Shown here: one piece after another, positions 32,753-43,720 of the stretch | How the letters are laid out: each line of letters opens with the position of its first letter | Numbering within the stretch: the stretch's first letter is position 1 | Assembly (NCBI GenBank): GCA_036426205.1 | Contig: CM071568.1 | Coordinates: 226,990,777 to 227,054,776, forward strand | Direction: 5' to 3' | Length of the DNA: 64,000 nt | Source of the DNA: Ascaphus truei | Lineage: Eukaryota; Chordata; Amphibia; Anura; Ascaphidae | Program-made: the position numbers and the translations under genes | The notes under the pieces: model-generated | What the model was told of the DNA's origin: nothing | What the model saw: the letters and a program-made list of their open reading frames with translations, nothing else | The model's database searches: none

Positions 32753-33562
32753 TGTCAGGGCGTGCTCACCACAAACAAGACGGGACCGCGGTGCTGAGGT
32801 GGGATAGGATATAACGCCACCCACAGCCACGAGGGCACGTCTTGAGAGTAGAGTGGTCTGGAAGTCCGGATCGGGGCAAGAGAGGTACGGATGGTAGAGG
32901 GTGTTGTTTGCCAAGTCCGGGGTTAGAGAGAGGGACGTTGTCGTTTACATTTGCCGGGATCGGGATGCCAGAGGTGTGGAGAGTCGTGTTGCCGTATGCC
33001 GAGTTCGGGATGCCAGAGGTGCGAGTAGACGTAGCGGAAGCCGGTTCGGTACACGAGGAAGACTGCAAAACAAGACAGGACAAGACAGGACTAGGGAGGC
33101 AGAGAGTGATGAGAACAACTGGTTCTATGCTCAGCCAACGAGTCAGTGAGACTGTAAGGTATATATAAGAGAGAGGGTCCAATGGCAGCGCAGCAAGGTG
33201 GGGGTGTGTGGAAGGGCCAGGCTACGGCAGGGATAGGTCCAGAATGAGTCCCAGGGGAGGAGCCATAAAGCCCAGTAGTAAGACTGCATTTGATTGCAGC
33301 AATGGTTTGAGGTGCTGTGCCTTTAAGGGGTTGATGCGGCTCCGTGGGGCCGCGCCTCCGTGTAGCTGCGCTTGTGGGCGCGTGACCAGGCGTAGCCGTC
33401 GGCCCAACAGTAGAAGAGGAGTATTGGCGTGCGCGCGCGCGCCCACGTGGAGCTGTGAACGGCGTTCCGGAGAGAGGCTGCCTGCGTGCCGCGGGGGGAC
33501 CCGGTGGAGCTGCAGGTGAGTGAGGAGCAAGCCGAGGGTGGCGTGACTCCCAGACCCTTACA
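32753..33562 (-). repeat. 3' LTR of chromovirus element 1
   Basis: 810 bp, TGT...ACA ends. TATATATA near 33159-33166 and the self-primer TATGCTCAGCC complement at 33126-33136 are conserved with the 5' LTR. Confidence 0.95.
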
Positions 33563-34428
33563 GTACACCCCCCTTCAGGGGCGACCTCCGGGCGTCCATG
33601 ACATGGCTTGGAGGGATTCTTACGATGGAAAGCCTGGACGAGTCGAGGTGCGTGGAGATCCCGGTGGGGAATCCAGGAACGTTCCTCTGGTCCAAACCCC
33701 CTCCAGTGGACCAGGTATTGTACTCCTCCTCTGGAAATCCTAGAATCCAGGATAAACTGTACCTCATACTCCTGTTGACCTTGGATCAGAAGAGGAAGTG
33801 GAGGAGACGTGGTCTTAGAAAAGCGAGGACACTGGAATGCCGGTTTAAGCAAAGAAACATGAAAGACCGAAGAAATCTTCATCGAGGGTGGAAGGCGCAG
33901 ACGATAAGCCACAGGATTAATCCTCTTGACCACAGGAAAGGGACCGAGGAACTTAGGTGCCAGCTTCATGGTAGGAACCTTCAGTCGGATATTCCTGGAA
34001 GAAAGCCAAACCCTGTCTCCTGGGACGAATTCCGGAACCTGGCGTCGAAGACGGTCTGCCTGGAGTTTCTGTCTCCCTGTAGCCACCTTTAAGTTCTCCT
34101 GAATCCTCGTCCATAAGTCTTTCAGCCGGGAGATGCGCTTGTCAACTGCTGGTACTCCTGGGGATAGAGGAGAGAAGGGTAGACGGGAAGGATGAAAGCC
34201 ACAATTTATGAAGAAGGGAGATTCTTGAGTGGAGTCATTGCGAAGGGAGTTAAGAGCAAACTCAGCCCAAGGAAGTAGATCCACCCAATCATCCTGTGTA
34301 TCGGTTATGAAACACCGAAGATATTGTTCCAATTTTGGTTGGCCCTCTCCGTCTGCCCATTGGTCTGTGGGTGGTATCCCGAGGAGAATTGAAGTGAAAT
34401 ACCCATTTTTCGGGAAAAGGCTCGCCAA
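33563..34428 (-). pseudogene. Integrase C-terminus with chromodomain, element 1
   Basis: This frame continues the integrase after a frameshift near 34335: QYLRCFITDTQDDWVDLLPW, then the GPF/Y-like segment APKFLGPFPVVKRI, SSVFHVSLLKP, and a C-terminal chromodomain with YLVHWRGF and ERSWIP. Chromodomains on chromoviral integrases bind histone marks and can guide insertion to heterochromatin. The frame reads through the LTR boundary without a stop until 33091, so the natural stop has been lost or lies in another frame. Confidence 0.85.
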
Positions 34429-34853
34429 AATCTTGACACAAATTGGGACCCCCGATCAGAGACGATGGTTGAAGGTACTCCGTGAAGACGAAAAATCTCC
34501 TGGATGAAAACATCTGCAAGCCTGGAGGAATTTGGAAGACCCCTCAAGGGGACAAGGTGAGTCTGTTTGGAAAAACGATCAATCACCACAAGAATCGTAT
34601 TCTTTCCTTTGGAGTCTAGGAGCTCTACAATGAAGTCCATAGAAATATGGTTCCAGGGACGGTCTGGAATGGGTAAGGGAAGAAGAAGGCCTGCTGGTCT
34701 GACCCGGGGTACTTTGTTGCGAGCGCACGTGCCACACGCTTTAACAAACTCCTCCACATCCTTAGCCCTCTCTGGCCACCAGAAGGTACGTTGAACAAGT
34801 CGTTGGTTTTCCGTATCCCTGGATGTCCTGCTGATTTGGAGGAATGGCACCAC
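34305..34853 (-). pseudogene. Integrase core, element 1
   Basis: It has RTFWWPE and ACGTCARNK (the CC half of the HHCC zinc finger; the HH half, SAGHPGI, is in the previous frame). The catalytic triad is visible as MDFIVEL, VSDRGSQF and YHPQTNGQTERANQ. A frameshift near 34795 separates it from RNase H, and another near 34335 from the C-terminal domain. Catalytic residues are all kept. Confidence 0.88.
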
Positions 34854-36286
34854 TCGAGAACCCTTTTGCGGTGTTGGGGTGCCGTGTAGAGTCTTCCCTC
34901 CGGAACCTTGAGCCCCCTCGGAGCTTGTGATTGCTCGGATCGAATCTTGTCCAAAATATCAAAGGAGTTGGCGGACAGAATACATCTAGAGGGAATAATC
35001 ATCTCTAGCTGTTCTTCAGACTTGTCCTCTGCCAGGAACTGTCGAGACAGAGCGTCCGCCTTTAGATTTTTGGAGCCAGGAATAAAGGAGATAAGAAAAT
35101 TGAATCGTGAAAAAAATAGTGCCCAGCGGGCTTGTCGAGAGCTCAAATGACGTGCCCCTTCTAAGTAGAGAAGGTTCTTATGGTCTGTGAGTATGGTTAT
35201 AAGTGTCTCCGTACCCTCTAAGAAATGTCTCCACTCTTCTAATGCCAACTTGATCGCTAAAAGCTCCCGGTTCCCGACATCGTAATTCTGTTCTGCGGAC
35301 GAAAATTTCTTCGAGAAGAAGGCACATGGGTGTAGTCTGGCTAAGGGAGAGGTCCTTTGGGATAAAACAGCCCCAGCCCCGATGTCAGAGGCATCTACCT
35401 CCAAGGTAAATGGAAGTTTCGGATCTGGGTGGGTGAGGATAGGGGCAGACACAAAAGCCTTTTTCAGAAGATCAAATGCCCGTATGGCGGTCTCAGACCA
35501 TGATGAAGGATCTGCACCCTTCTTCGTGAGAGCAGTTATGGGAGACACCGTAGAAGAAAAATTGCGAATGCAGCGTCGATAGTAGTTTGCAAAACCTAGA
35601 AAGCGTTGCACGGCTTTGAGAGTGGTCGGATGGGGCCAGTCCAAAATAGCCTTAAGTTTCTCTGGATCCATATTGAATCCAGAGTCAGAGATAACGTATC
35701 CCAAAAAAGCCACAGACTTGAGATGGAACTGACATTTCTCCAACTTCGCAAAGAGATGGTTCTCCCGGAGGCGTAACAGCACTTGTTGAACGTGTTTGAT
35801 GTGTTCTTGAGGGGACTTAGAAAAGATTAGGATGTCATCTAGGTAGACGATAAGAAATGTGTTAAGAATGTCCCGAAAAATCTCATTGACGAAATCCTGG
35901 AAAACTGCTGGTGCGTTGCACAAACCGAACGGCATGACCAGGTATTCATAGTGGCCGTCATGGGTGTTAAAAGCAGTCTTCCATTCGTCCCCCTCACGTA
36001 TCCTTACTAAATTGTAGGCACCTCTTAAATCCAATTTAGAAAAGATAGTTGCTCCCTGAAGATGGTCGAAGAGTTCCGGTATCAAGGGCAGTGGGTAGCG
36101 GTTCTTGCGTGTGATGTTATTCAAACCCCGGTAGTCTATGCATGGACGAAGAGAACCGTCCTTCTTTTTGACAAAAAAGAAGCCTGCTCCGACTGGAGAA
36201 GAAGACTTTCGGATGAAACCCCTCTCTAAATTCTCAGCAATGTAAGTGTTCATGGCTTTACTCTCTGGGAGAGAGAGAGGATAGGA
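34796..36286 (-). pseudogene. Reverse transcriptase and RNase H, element 1
   Basis: The open frame 34625-36253 gives [52 protein letters not shown] and the catalytic box in [10 protein letters not shown] at about residue 138. RNase H follows with [45 protein letters not shown] and a LKADALSRQ end. The methionine at 36253 is internal: the frame joins the protease directly, interrupted only by a TGA at 36287-36289. After about 34796 this frame is out of register. Confidence 0.92.
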
Positions 36287-36937
36287 TCATCCTCTGGGAA
36301 GAGGTGCCCCGGGTAGTAAGTCAATAGGGCAGTCGAAAGGACGGTGCGGAGGTAGAACCTCGGAACGTGCTTTGTCGAACACATCACGGAATTCCCAGTA
36401 CACAGAAGGTAGGGAGTCGACCTTCTCTGGCAGGGTAGACAACCCACCAATCTTCTGGAAAATCCTGGTACATGTCTTGGCACAAGGAGCACCCCACTGG
36501 ATGGGTTCCCGATCCGTCCAGTCGATGCGAGGATTATGGAGTTGAAGCCAAGGAAGGCCCAAAATCAGCTCAACCGAGGGAGTGTGGATAACATTGAGGG
36601 TAATGATCTCCGTATGAACGTCGATGTACTGCAGTAGGAGAGGCATCGTCTGGAGCGTGATGAATGCCGGCTGTAGAGGTCGACCGTCAATGGCCTCCAG
36701 ACCTACTGGCGTCTTCTTACTGATAAATGGAATATTGTTCCGTCTAGCAAATGTCTCATCGATGAAATTGCCTGCGGAACCGGAATCAATGAACGCCCGT
36801 GCTTGAGTGTGAAACCCCTCTCCAGACAGTATTATAGGCAACATTATCCTGGTGGGAAGGACGTCTTTGACGATGGGAGAAAGTGTCAGTATTCCCAACG
36901 AAACTCTCCGGGATTTCATTGGGAGTTGGCATTTCCC
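36287..36937 (-). CDS. pol: Pol N-terminal region: aspartic protease, element 1
   Basis: Open in the -1 frame relative to gag from the GGGAAAT heptamer at 36931-36937. It contains ARAFIDSGSAGNFI, the retropepsin active site (DSG), and LILGLPWLQLHNP, the second conserved protease motif. It ends at an in-frame TGA (36287-36289) in the region leading to RT; the frame continues open beyond it, so one base change accounts for the stop. Confidence 0.88.
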   Translation of the reverse strand, partial: GKCQLPMKSRRVSLGILTLSPIVKDVLPTRIMLPIILSGEGFHTQARAFIDSGSAGNFIDETFARRNNIPFISKKTPVGLEAIDGRPLQPAFITLQTMPLLLQYIDVHTEIITLNVIHTPSVELILGLPWLQLHNPRIDWTDREPIQWGAPCAKTCTRIFQKIGGLSTLPEKVDSLPSVYWEFRDVFDKARSEVLPPHRPFDCPIDLLPGAPLPRG

Positions 36938-37884
36938 GGCTTGTGGGGACACTGGGGTAATATGTGACCGGAATTGCCACAGTACATGCAGAGACCAGCA
37001 TTGCGCCGACGTTGTTTTTCGGCAGCAGACAGCTTGTTACCTCCCAACTGCATTGGTTCCGGGGCGTCCCCGGAAGGGGGTGTAGGCGCCATGAACGATG
37101 GAGCAAGATGCCTTGAAACCCGTTGACGGTAACGAGAACGTTCATTTCTCCGCTCCTGCAGACGCTGGTCCACTCGAACACACAGCCTGATCAAATCCTC
37201 TAGGTCAGTGGGACATTCCCGCGCTGCGAGCTCATCCTTTAGGGATTCCGACAGACCTTGCCAAAACGCTGAAGATAGAGCTTCATTATTCCATCCCGTC
37301 TCAGCAGCAAGTGTGCGGAACTCCACGGCGTACCGGGCGACGGGTTGATCTCCCTGGGTTATGTGATGAAGAGACGATGCTGCCGTTAATTGCCGTGCAG
37401 GGGTATCGAAGACTCTTCGGAACTCCTCGACGAAGAGATCGATGTCCTGTGTGAGAGGACCTTGTTGTTCCCAGATGGGAGAAGCCCATGCCAGCGCCTC
37501 GTCGACGAGAAGAGCCACGATATAGCCGACCCTGGAGACCGAAGAGACAAAACGAGAGGGCGAGAGTCGAAATTGAATGAGGCATTGGTTAAGGAAGCCC
37601 CTACATCCTTGGGGATCCCCGGCATAGTATTTGGGGGCCGGAATACGAGGTTCCAAAGCAAACGGAGGTGCTGGAAAGGCGGTTGCGGAAGCTGTGGAAG
37701 CCACGAGTGAGGGTTGCCGACTGAGAGTTCGGACTTGAACGGTAAGGGAATGAACGCTTTGCTGTAACGTATCCATACGCCTATCAGCTTGTTCCAGATA
37801 AGTCTCTAGCCTGGTGAAGAGATTTGTATGAGCATTTAAAGTGCGCTCCACCTCAGCGGGGTCCATGTTTGTAGGGCTGAGCAT
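36916..37884 (-). CDS. gag: Gag, element 1
   Basis: 322 codons, intact. The ATG lies two bases inside the 5' LTR boundary, within the primer binding site. An N-terminal amphipathic helix (about residues 10-60) precedes the Gag core with YYAGDPQGCRGFLNQC, WASPIWEQQGPL and YAVEFRTLAAETGWN. Near the C-terminus CMYCGNSGHILPQC is a complete CCHC zinc knuckle that would bind RNA. It is the only fully intact gene of the element. Confidence 0.92.
   Translation of the reverse strand: MLSPTNMDPAEVERTLNAHTNLFTRLETYLEQADRRMDTLQQSVHSLTVQVRTLSRQPSLVASTASATAFPAPPFALEPRIPAPKYYAGDPQGCRGFLNQCLIQFRLSPSRFVSSVSRVGYIVALLVDEALAWASPIWEQQGPLTQDIDLFVEEFRRVFDTPARQLTAASSLHHITQGDQPVARYAVEFRTLAAETGWNNEALSSAFWQGLSESLKDELAARECPTDLEDLIRLCVRVDQRLQERRNERSRYRQRVSRHLAPSFMAPTPPSGDAPEPMQLGGNKLSAAEKQRRRNAGLCMYCGNSGHILPQCPHKPGNANSQ
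36931..36937 (-). promoter_or_regulatory. Putative -1 frameshift slippery site, element 1
   Basis: GGGAAAT in register G GGA AAT of gag, 13 bases before its stop. After a -1 slip the frame reads GKCQLPMKSRR, the start of the pol frame. Confidence 0.72.
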
Positions 37885-37885
37885 A
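37875..37885 (-). promoter_or_regulatory. Primer binding site, self-priming type, element 1
   Basis: TATGCTCAGCC on the minus strand, one base after the 5' LTR. It is exactly complementary over 11 bases to GGCTGAGCATA inside the LTR (38260-38270), the predicted RNA 5' end. Confidence 0.72.
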
Positions 37886-37886
37886 A

Positions 37887-38693
37887 TGTCAGGGCGTGCT
37901 CACCACAAACGAGACGGGACCGCGATGCTGAGGTGGGATAGGATATAACGCCACCCACAGCCACGAGGGCACGTCTTGAGAGTAGAGTGGTCTGGAAGTC
38001 CGGATCGGGGCAGGAGAGATACGGATGGTAGAGGGTGTTGTTTGCCAAGTCCGGGGTTAGAGAGAGGAACGTTGTCGTTTACCGTTTGCCGGGATCGGGA
38101 TGCCAGAGGTGCGGAGAGTCGTGTTGCCGTATGCCGAGTTCGGATGCCAGAGGTGCTGGTAGACGTAGCGGAAGCCGGTTCGGTACACGAGGAAGACTGC
38201 AAAACAAGACAGGACAAGACAGGACTAGGGAGGCAGAGAGTGATGAGAACAACTGGTTCTATGCTCAGCCAACGAGTCAGTGAGACTGTAAGGTATATAT
38301 AGGAGAGAGGGTCCAATGGCAGCGCAGCAAGGTGGGGGTGTGTGGAAGGGCCAGGCTACGGCAGGGATAGGTCCAGAATGAGTCCAGGGGAGGAGCCATA
38401 AAGCCCAGTAGTAAGACTGCATTTGATTGCAGCAATGGTTTGAGGTGCTGTGCCTTTAAGGGGTTGGTGTGGCTCCGTGTGGCCACGCCTCCGTGTAGCT
38501 GCGCTTGCGGGCGCGTGACCGGGCGTAGCCGTCGGCCCAACAGTAGAAGAGGAGTATTGGCGTGCGCGCGCGCCCACGTGGAGCTGTGAACGGCGTTCCG
38601 GAGAGAGGCTGCCTGCGTGCCGCGGGGGGACCCGGCGGAGCTGCAGGTGAGTGAGGAGCACTCCGAGGGCGGCGTGACTCCCAGACCCTTACA
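37887..38693 (-). repeat. 5' LTR of chromovirus element 1
   Basis: 807 bp, TGT...ACA ends, followed by the CTCTC target duplication at 38694-38698. It contains the promoter and self-primer described separately. Confidence 0.95.
38260..38330 (-). promoter_or_regulatory. LTR promoter: CCAAT, TATA box and predicted start
   Basis: Minus strand reads CCATTGGACC (near 38310-38320, inverted CCAAT), TATATATA (38294-38301) and GGCTGAGCATA starting at 38270, 31 bases downstream of the TATA box. The spacing is right for a Pol II start at the first G. Confidence 0.65.
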
Positions 38694-38765
38694 CTCTCAT
38701 TGATTTGAAGTTGAGTTAACAACGTATCGCGTGTGCTATCCTGTACCAGAGCTTGATGAATCTGC

Positions 38766-39802
38766 TAGATAGTGAATCAAACACAAATCTGATTAAATAT
38801 GGTAATGTATTTAAAAACATCCTGTGTAGCACATGGGTTTCAGGACAACAAATAATTGCTGCACATGTAATTATAAACCATGCTATCCAGCATACATGAT
38901 ACATGACAATGGGTGTTGATGTTAACTAAATATTCAGAATTAACCCCAGAAAGTCAGAGGTATTTACTGCTTAACTGCTATTAAGCTACCCCTTTAAGTG
39001 CCATAGAAGCTAGTCCCTTCAATGATCGAGGGGTTTATGATGAAACGGGCAGCAAGGCTGCTAAAATGAAGGTCAAGCCCATCTTGTTGTCCGTTCTCAT
39101 CAGAGTTACTGTGGGTAACCGTGGGGTTATTGTTGGGCACTGGGGTTTTGCCCATGTATTGTGCATGAATATTTCCAAGACATTGTAAAACTTAAACTTT
39201 ATTGGTATTTGTGAAAGCAGTGGTACCATGTATGTAGTGCTTTTACACATGTGGGGCTGCAGCACCACCTTTCTGGACATAGGGGACTAGGTCAGAGCCC
39301 CCTTTCACCCCTGCTGGACAAACATTCTTCAAGGCTGGGGGGAGGGATGCCCATGCATGGGCAGTTTGGCCCTGATTTCCGGGCGGTTTTCAAGGACTTA
39401 GGAAGGGGGGAAACAAATGGCAATGTACAGAGAGAGTCAGGTCCAAAGGTCCACCTTTGGTTTTGCTGATGGACCAAAAGCAGAGCTGTTTTCTTCGACT
39501 CCAAAACGGTGCCATCTAATCCGCCCTTGTGGCGTTCCAGCTTGAATCATCTTATTTGGCAATGACGGCCGTAGGTGTCTTCTGATTGGTCAATCCGTAT
39601 CTCCCTCTTGACCTGACGTCATGATCAGCAAATGGCCAGACCACTAGCCACGTCCCCCTCGCTTGCAACTAGCCCATTCTTCCATCCTGCGGTGCTTTGA
39701 TTGGCTGAGCTCTGCTCTTCCATGCATTCAAATGGGAGGGGGAAAAAACTACACTTTCTTTGCCATCGCTGAGTTCCACAGTTGCTCGAGGGTAGTCAAG
39801 GT
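38766..39802. other. No recognised feature
   Basis: No domain recognised in the short open frames. Confidence 0.45.
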
Positions 39803-39987
39803 CAGTGGTTCCCAACTCCAGTTGTCAAGTACTCCCAACAAGTCAGGTTTAAAGAATATCTCTGATTCAGCACAGGTGGTTCAATCAGTGGCTCAGTCAT
39901 TTTGATTGTGCCACCTGTGTTGAAGCAGAGATATCTTTAAAAGCTGACCTGTTGGAGGAACTTGGGGACTGGAGTTGGGAACCACAG
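39803..39987. mobile_element. hAT-like MITE, 185 bp palindrome
   Basis: CAGTGGTTCCCAACTCCAG and CTGGAGTTGGGAACCACAG form the ends, and most of the interior is also self-complementary. An 8-bp target duplication is not evident. Confidence 0.75.
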
Positions 39988-41640
39988 GGCTAGATAATCG
40001 GAGGCTGTCTGGAAATATGAGACGGTGGTGATCTATGGACTTTGAAGCTGCGGACAAGTCTTGATTTGTGAGAAATGATCTGGGTACGATCGCTTATGTA
40101 GCCCAGCACCTAGTGAGATAGGATATCCCCTGTTAACTCTATAAACGTAAAATCTGTGCATTTAAAGTGTTTTACTCTGCTTATTGTGTGTTTTTAACTG
40201 TGTTTATGCTTGTGATGTTTCATTCTGGCTTTTGACAAAATAAACCCCTGTTTATTTAACCCCTTACTCTGCCTTGTGCTGTGATCTTTGTGTAAGTCGT
40301 CTGGTCTCCTCTAATAGTTTTAGAATGAATGGGGAAAGTTGGCATATTGGGGATGTAGTATTGCTGCTTTAAACCTTTTGCCATCTCTAAGTGTAAAGAA
40401 CTTTATATAATTAGCATGCCATTAAAATACATTGCTGTTATGCATGTGCTGTGCAACCTGTCAAACCCATAGAGCATAGTATCTCCTACCTCAAAAAGTT
40501 CCCAATCCATTTTTTGGACAATTAAGTAACAAAAAGACGTGCCTTTTATTTTATTACAGCATAAAACATTAGAAATTTAGACTTCAAAAAAGAACGTTCC
40601 TTAGGTTACCAGTAACATACTTCCCTATCTTCCAGCATATTATCACTTTGTGTAATGTAGTATTGCCAGAAGGCAGAACTTGGATGGTTTGATGGTTTCT
40701 TTGTCAGTTCTTTTTATATGTGGTATTCTCTGTGCCTTAGCGATACATCAGAAATGTAATGATTTATGTCATAGATTGTACTGAGATTTTGTAGCACGTT
40801 TCCACTTGTTCTTGTGTTTGCCAGTTGCTATAAGTTTGTTGGATATCTTGTCAGTCTTTATTTGATTTACACAAATGGATGAGTATATACTGTCATCAAG
40901 AAAGCTGAGGTGGCGTCTCTGTTCTTGGCTTTCTTTTTACCACCTCCTCTTTTCTGGACATGTCACCCTCCAAAGACCAGAATGACTGAGATCTGGAGGA
41001 CCAAAAAAGTGGCATTTTATAGGAAAAGTACTACATTTTAATTGGTAAGAGCCATTGAAGCCTATAAGACTATTGATACTAAAATACAATAAGACTCCAA
41101 TTCAGTGAGACTCAAAGAAGATCAGTGAGAGCAAATACTCTAAGTAAAAGATTTGCAGATAGAGAGTATGATACCACATACATTGAAGAAGTATTGAGAA
41201 AAACTGAACTCCTAGATAGGAATCCTTAGATCAATCCACCAACACAAAACAATAAAGAAAAGGGATATAAATAAGGATGTCATGTTTATTGTTAGATACA
41301 ACAACAAAGCCCCAATCATAAAAATAATTATTTCAAAGGACTGGCATATTCTGATGAAAGATGATTTCTTAAGAGACTACTTACCCAACAAGCCATCTGT
41401 GGTGTTCAAGAGGGCGAATAATCTAAAAAATAAACTTGCTCCAGGTAATTTAAGAGAAAAAGAAACAAGACATGGTTACAAAATGTTATAGGTGTTATAG
41501 TGGCAAAGCATGCACCATATTGATGTAGAAAAACAACAGATGTAGCTACCTGTTCTCTACCGCTTGCCGCGTGTGTTTTGCACGGCAATCTCTAGCACGC
41601 AACAAGATTCCAGTGGCTAGATTAATGGCCCATCGGATTA
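39988..41640. other. No recognised feature
   Basis: AT-rich, with no open frame showing a known domain. Confidence 0.45.
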
Positions 41641-41647
41641 AGATAGC

Positions 41648-41900
41648 AGGTTTTTTTTTATTCTTGATTTGTTTAATTGGGTTATTTTTATTTTAGTTTT
41701 TTTTTATTGATTTTTTTTTATTCTGGCTTTGTTTAATTGTGTTTTTTTGATTCTTTGTATTTTTTAATTGTGTTTTTTTTTTCTTGATTTGTTTAATTGG
41801 GTTTTTTTGATTCTTAGTTTTTTGTTATTGTGTTTTTGTTTTTTTTGCTGCATATTTTTTGTTTTTTTATTCGTGTTGTATTTTTTGTGCTGTTTTTTTT
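41648..41900. repeat. T-rich minisatellite
   Basis: Repeated TTCTTGATTTGTTTAATTG-type units separated by T runs, about five degenerate copies. Confidence 0.7.
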
Positions 41901-41959
41901 TTAGGTTGTCCATTGATTGCCATAGTGGCTAATCATGTCAATATTATATGCGCATGATG

Positions 41960-42389
41960 TACCACTGTGACAATAAATGGGTAGAGGGTGGGGATAGTTG
42001 CCCTGGGGATGATGGTTAGGCCTCCCGTGTAGTTAGCGGGAGGGAGGAGAGTCAACCCCTTAATTACAATAGTGGTTAATAACCGCTAAAGTGATTTAGG
42101 GGTTAGTGGCCAGTAGTTTAAAAAAAATTGTTGGTGCCCACTGAAGAGAAAGACGAGGAGGACGAGTTCAGCCTTCATCCTGGCAGGGGGAAGTGGAACT
42201 TTAATTTACTATATGCTCTTTGGTTAATGTTTTGGTTATGTTTTTTTTTTTTTAATGGGCAAATGAGCTATTATCCAGATATGGATAACATGGATTTTGC
42301 CCATTACTGTACTGTATCTGTGTGTGTGGGGGGGGGGGGGGGGGGTGGGGGGGGGAGGGGGTGTTCGATGTATTGTATTTATGTACTGT
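41960..42389. mobile_element. Modular palindromic element, copy D (fragment)
   Basis: It has the TAACCCCTTAA/AGGGGTTA palindrome (42055-42110), a GAAGAGAAAGACGAGGAGG block, and the ATTATCC/GGATAA palindrome (42255-42310), in the same order as copy A. Ends in a long G run at 42330-42360. Confidence 0.6.
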
Positions 42390-42652
42390 ATGTATGTCTT
42401 TATTATTAGCAACATTAATGTACATAGCGCTTCACAGCAGTAATACCCGTGACAATCATATAAATAATACATAAAGTGGAGAAGTGCTTCAGACATAAAA
42501 GTAATATTTAGGAAAAGGAATCCCTGCTCCGAAGAGCTTACAGTCTAATTGGTTGGTAGGAAGATCGTAAAGAGACAGCAGGAGGGCGTTCTGGTAAGTG
42601 CATCTGCAGGGGGCCAAGGTTTATGTAGGAGGTGTTATCAGCCATGAAGCTA

Positions 42653-42929
42653 CTAATATGTTTCCTTAAGCAGGTATGTTTTCAGGTGGGTCTTAAAGGT
42701 GGATAGAGAGGGTGCTAGTTGAAAATTGAGGGGAAGGGCATTCCAGAGGTGTGCGACAGTCAGTGATAAGGCGGGAGAGGGCTTTAGATACAAAAGGGGT
42801 AGACAGAAGACATCCTTGATCAAAACGCAAGAGTCGGGATGGTGCATAACGAGAAAATAGGGCTGAGATGTAAGGAGGGGCAGAAGAATGTAAAGCTTTA
42901 CAAATGAGAAGGAGAATTGAGTGTGAGAT
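42653..42929 (-). pseudogene. L2 C-terminal part, copy 2
   Basis: Frames here give [27 protein letters not shown] sequence and a final THLKTYLLKETY. The upstream reading in these frames beyond 42929 is solo-LTR sequence and not L2. Confidence 0.7.
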
Positions 42930-43720
42930 TGTGAGGATTGGCCTTCGGCCCCGCCTCTGTGACCCGTGACGAGACGGGTGATGCATGCCGTGCTACCAGG
43001 ATGGTGGACACCATGCTTAAGCCCGGCCCTGTGATGTTTCCTGTGACGCGATGGGCGCCGCACGTCGAACTACCAGGCTGGGAGAGACTGCACAGACCGT
43101 ACTCAGGCTCCGCCTCCGTGACTATGTGCAGCCGCCACGTTGCCATGAGTACGCGAGGGGTTAATTCCATCCACAATTATTCTTCACCTGCACTTCTCCC
43201 CGCCCCTGCCTAGCAGTGGTCTGAATATGTCTAAGGGGCGGTGTCCATTCATTACCCTGCAGCTGTCTGCTATCCTACCATTGGCTGCCTGTTCCTTAAA
43301 TGCTCAGTCAGTCCTGCTGCAAACTGGCTGAGCATAAACTTAGGTTTGTGTAACTAGTGTTTGCCTCAAACTCCCTGCTGCCCTGCTGTTGCCTTGTCTG
43401 ACCTTGCCTTGCTTCTCTTGCTCCTGTTTGACCTCGGCTTGTACCTGGACCCTCCGCCTTCTCTGACCACTTAACTCGGCTCACATTTGGACTTCTACCT
43501 TCTATAATCCTGGACCCCAGCACCGCACAACGACTATCCAACTTCTCCTATCCTAGACCACGGTGAGTATTACAACCAATCTGACCTCTCCTACCCTGAC
43601 CCAGCTACACGTCTAACACTCTGCATTCCGGACGCGGTTACGTGGTTGTAGGTCGGTGTATATCAACATCCCCACCTCAGCCTCGCGGTCCCATCCAGTT
43701 TGTGGTGAGCACCCGTTACA
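42930..43720 (+). mobile_element. Solo LTR of the chromovirus family
   Basis: 791 bp from TGTGAGG to CCGTTACA. Its reverse complement begins with GGTGCTCACCACAAAC, nearly as the LTR at 37887 begins, and homology continues. It interrupts L2 between GAGAT (42925-42929) and GTGAT (43721-43725), an imperfect 5-bp duplication. It carries GGCTGAGCATA at 43326-43336 about 31 bases after a TTAAAT box, with an inverted CCAAT near 43279. Confidence 0.82.

Larger units (their letters stand above)
32753..38693 (-). mobile_element. Complete Ty3/gypsy chromovirus, element 1
   Basis: 5,941 bp between CTCTC target duplications (32748-32752 and 38694-38698). Minus-strand order: 5' LTR (37887-38693), gag, protease, RT, RNase H, integrase, chromodomain, 3' LTR (32753-33562). 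The two LTRs differ at roughly 25 positions by eye (about 3%), so insertion is not recent. Pol carries one in-frame stop and two frameshifts, so this copy is not autonomous. Confidence 0.96.
32699..38765. mobile_element. Short TIR element (MITE) split by the chromovirus
   Basis: GCAGATTCATCAAGCTC starts at 32699 and its reverse complement ends at 38765, with matching GGTAC beyond on both sides (one mismatch). Without the retrotransposon the element would be about 110 bp. It marks a pre-existing repeat used as target. Confidence 0.7.

Noticed and set aside
33091..33562. C-terminal extension of the integrase frame
   Set aside because: This part is LTR sequence read through because a stop is missing; I do not count it as coding.
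37875..37886. tRNA-primed binding site
   Set aside because: No TGG start and no match I recognise to a tRNA 3' end; the self-complement explains the site better.
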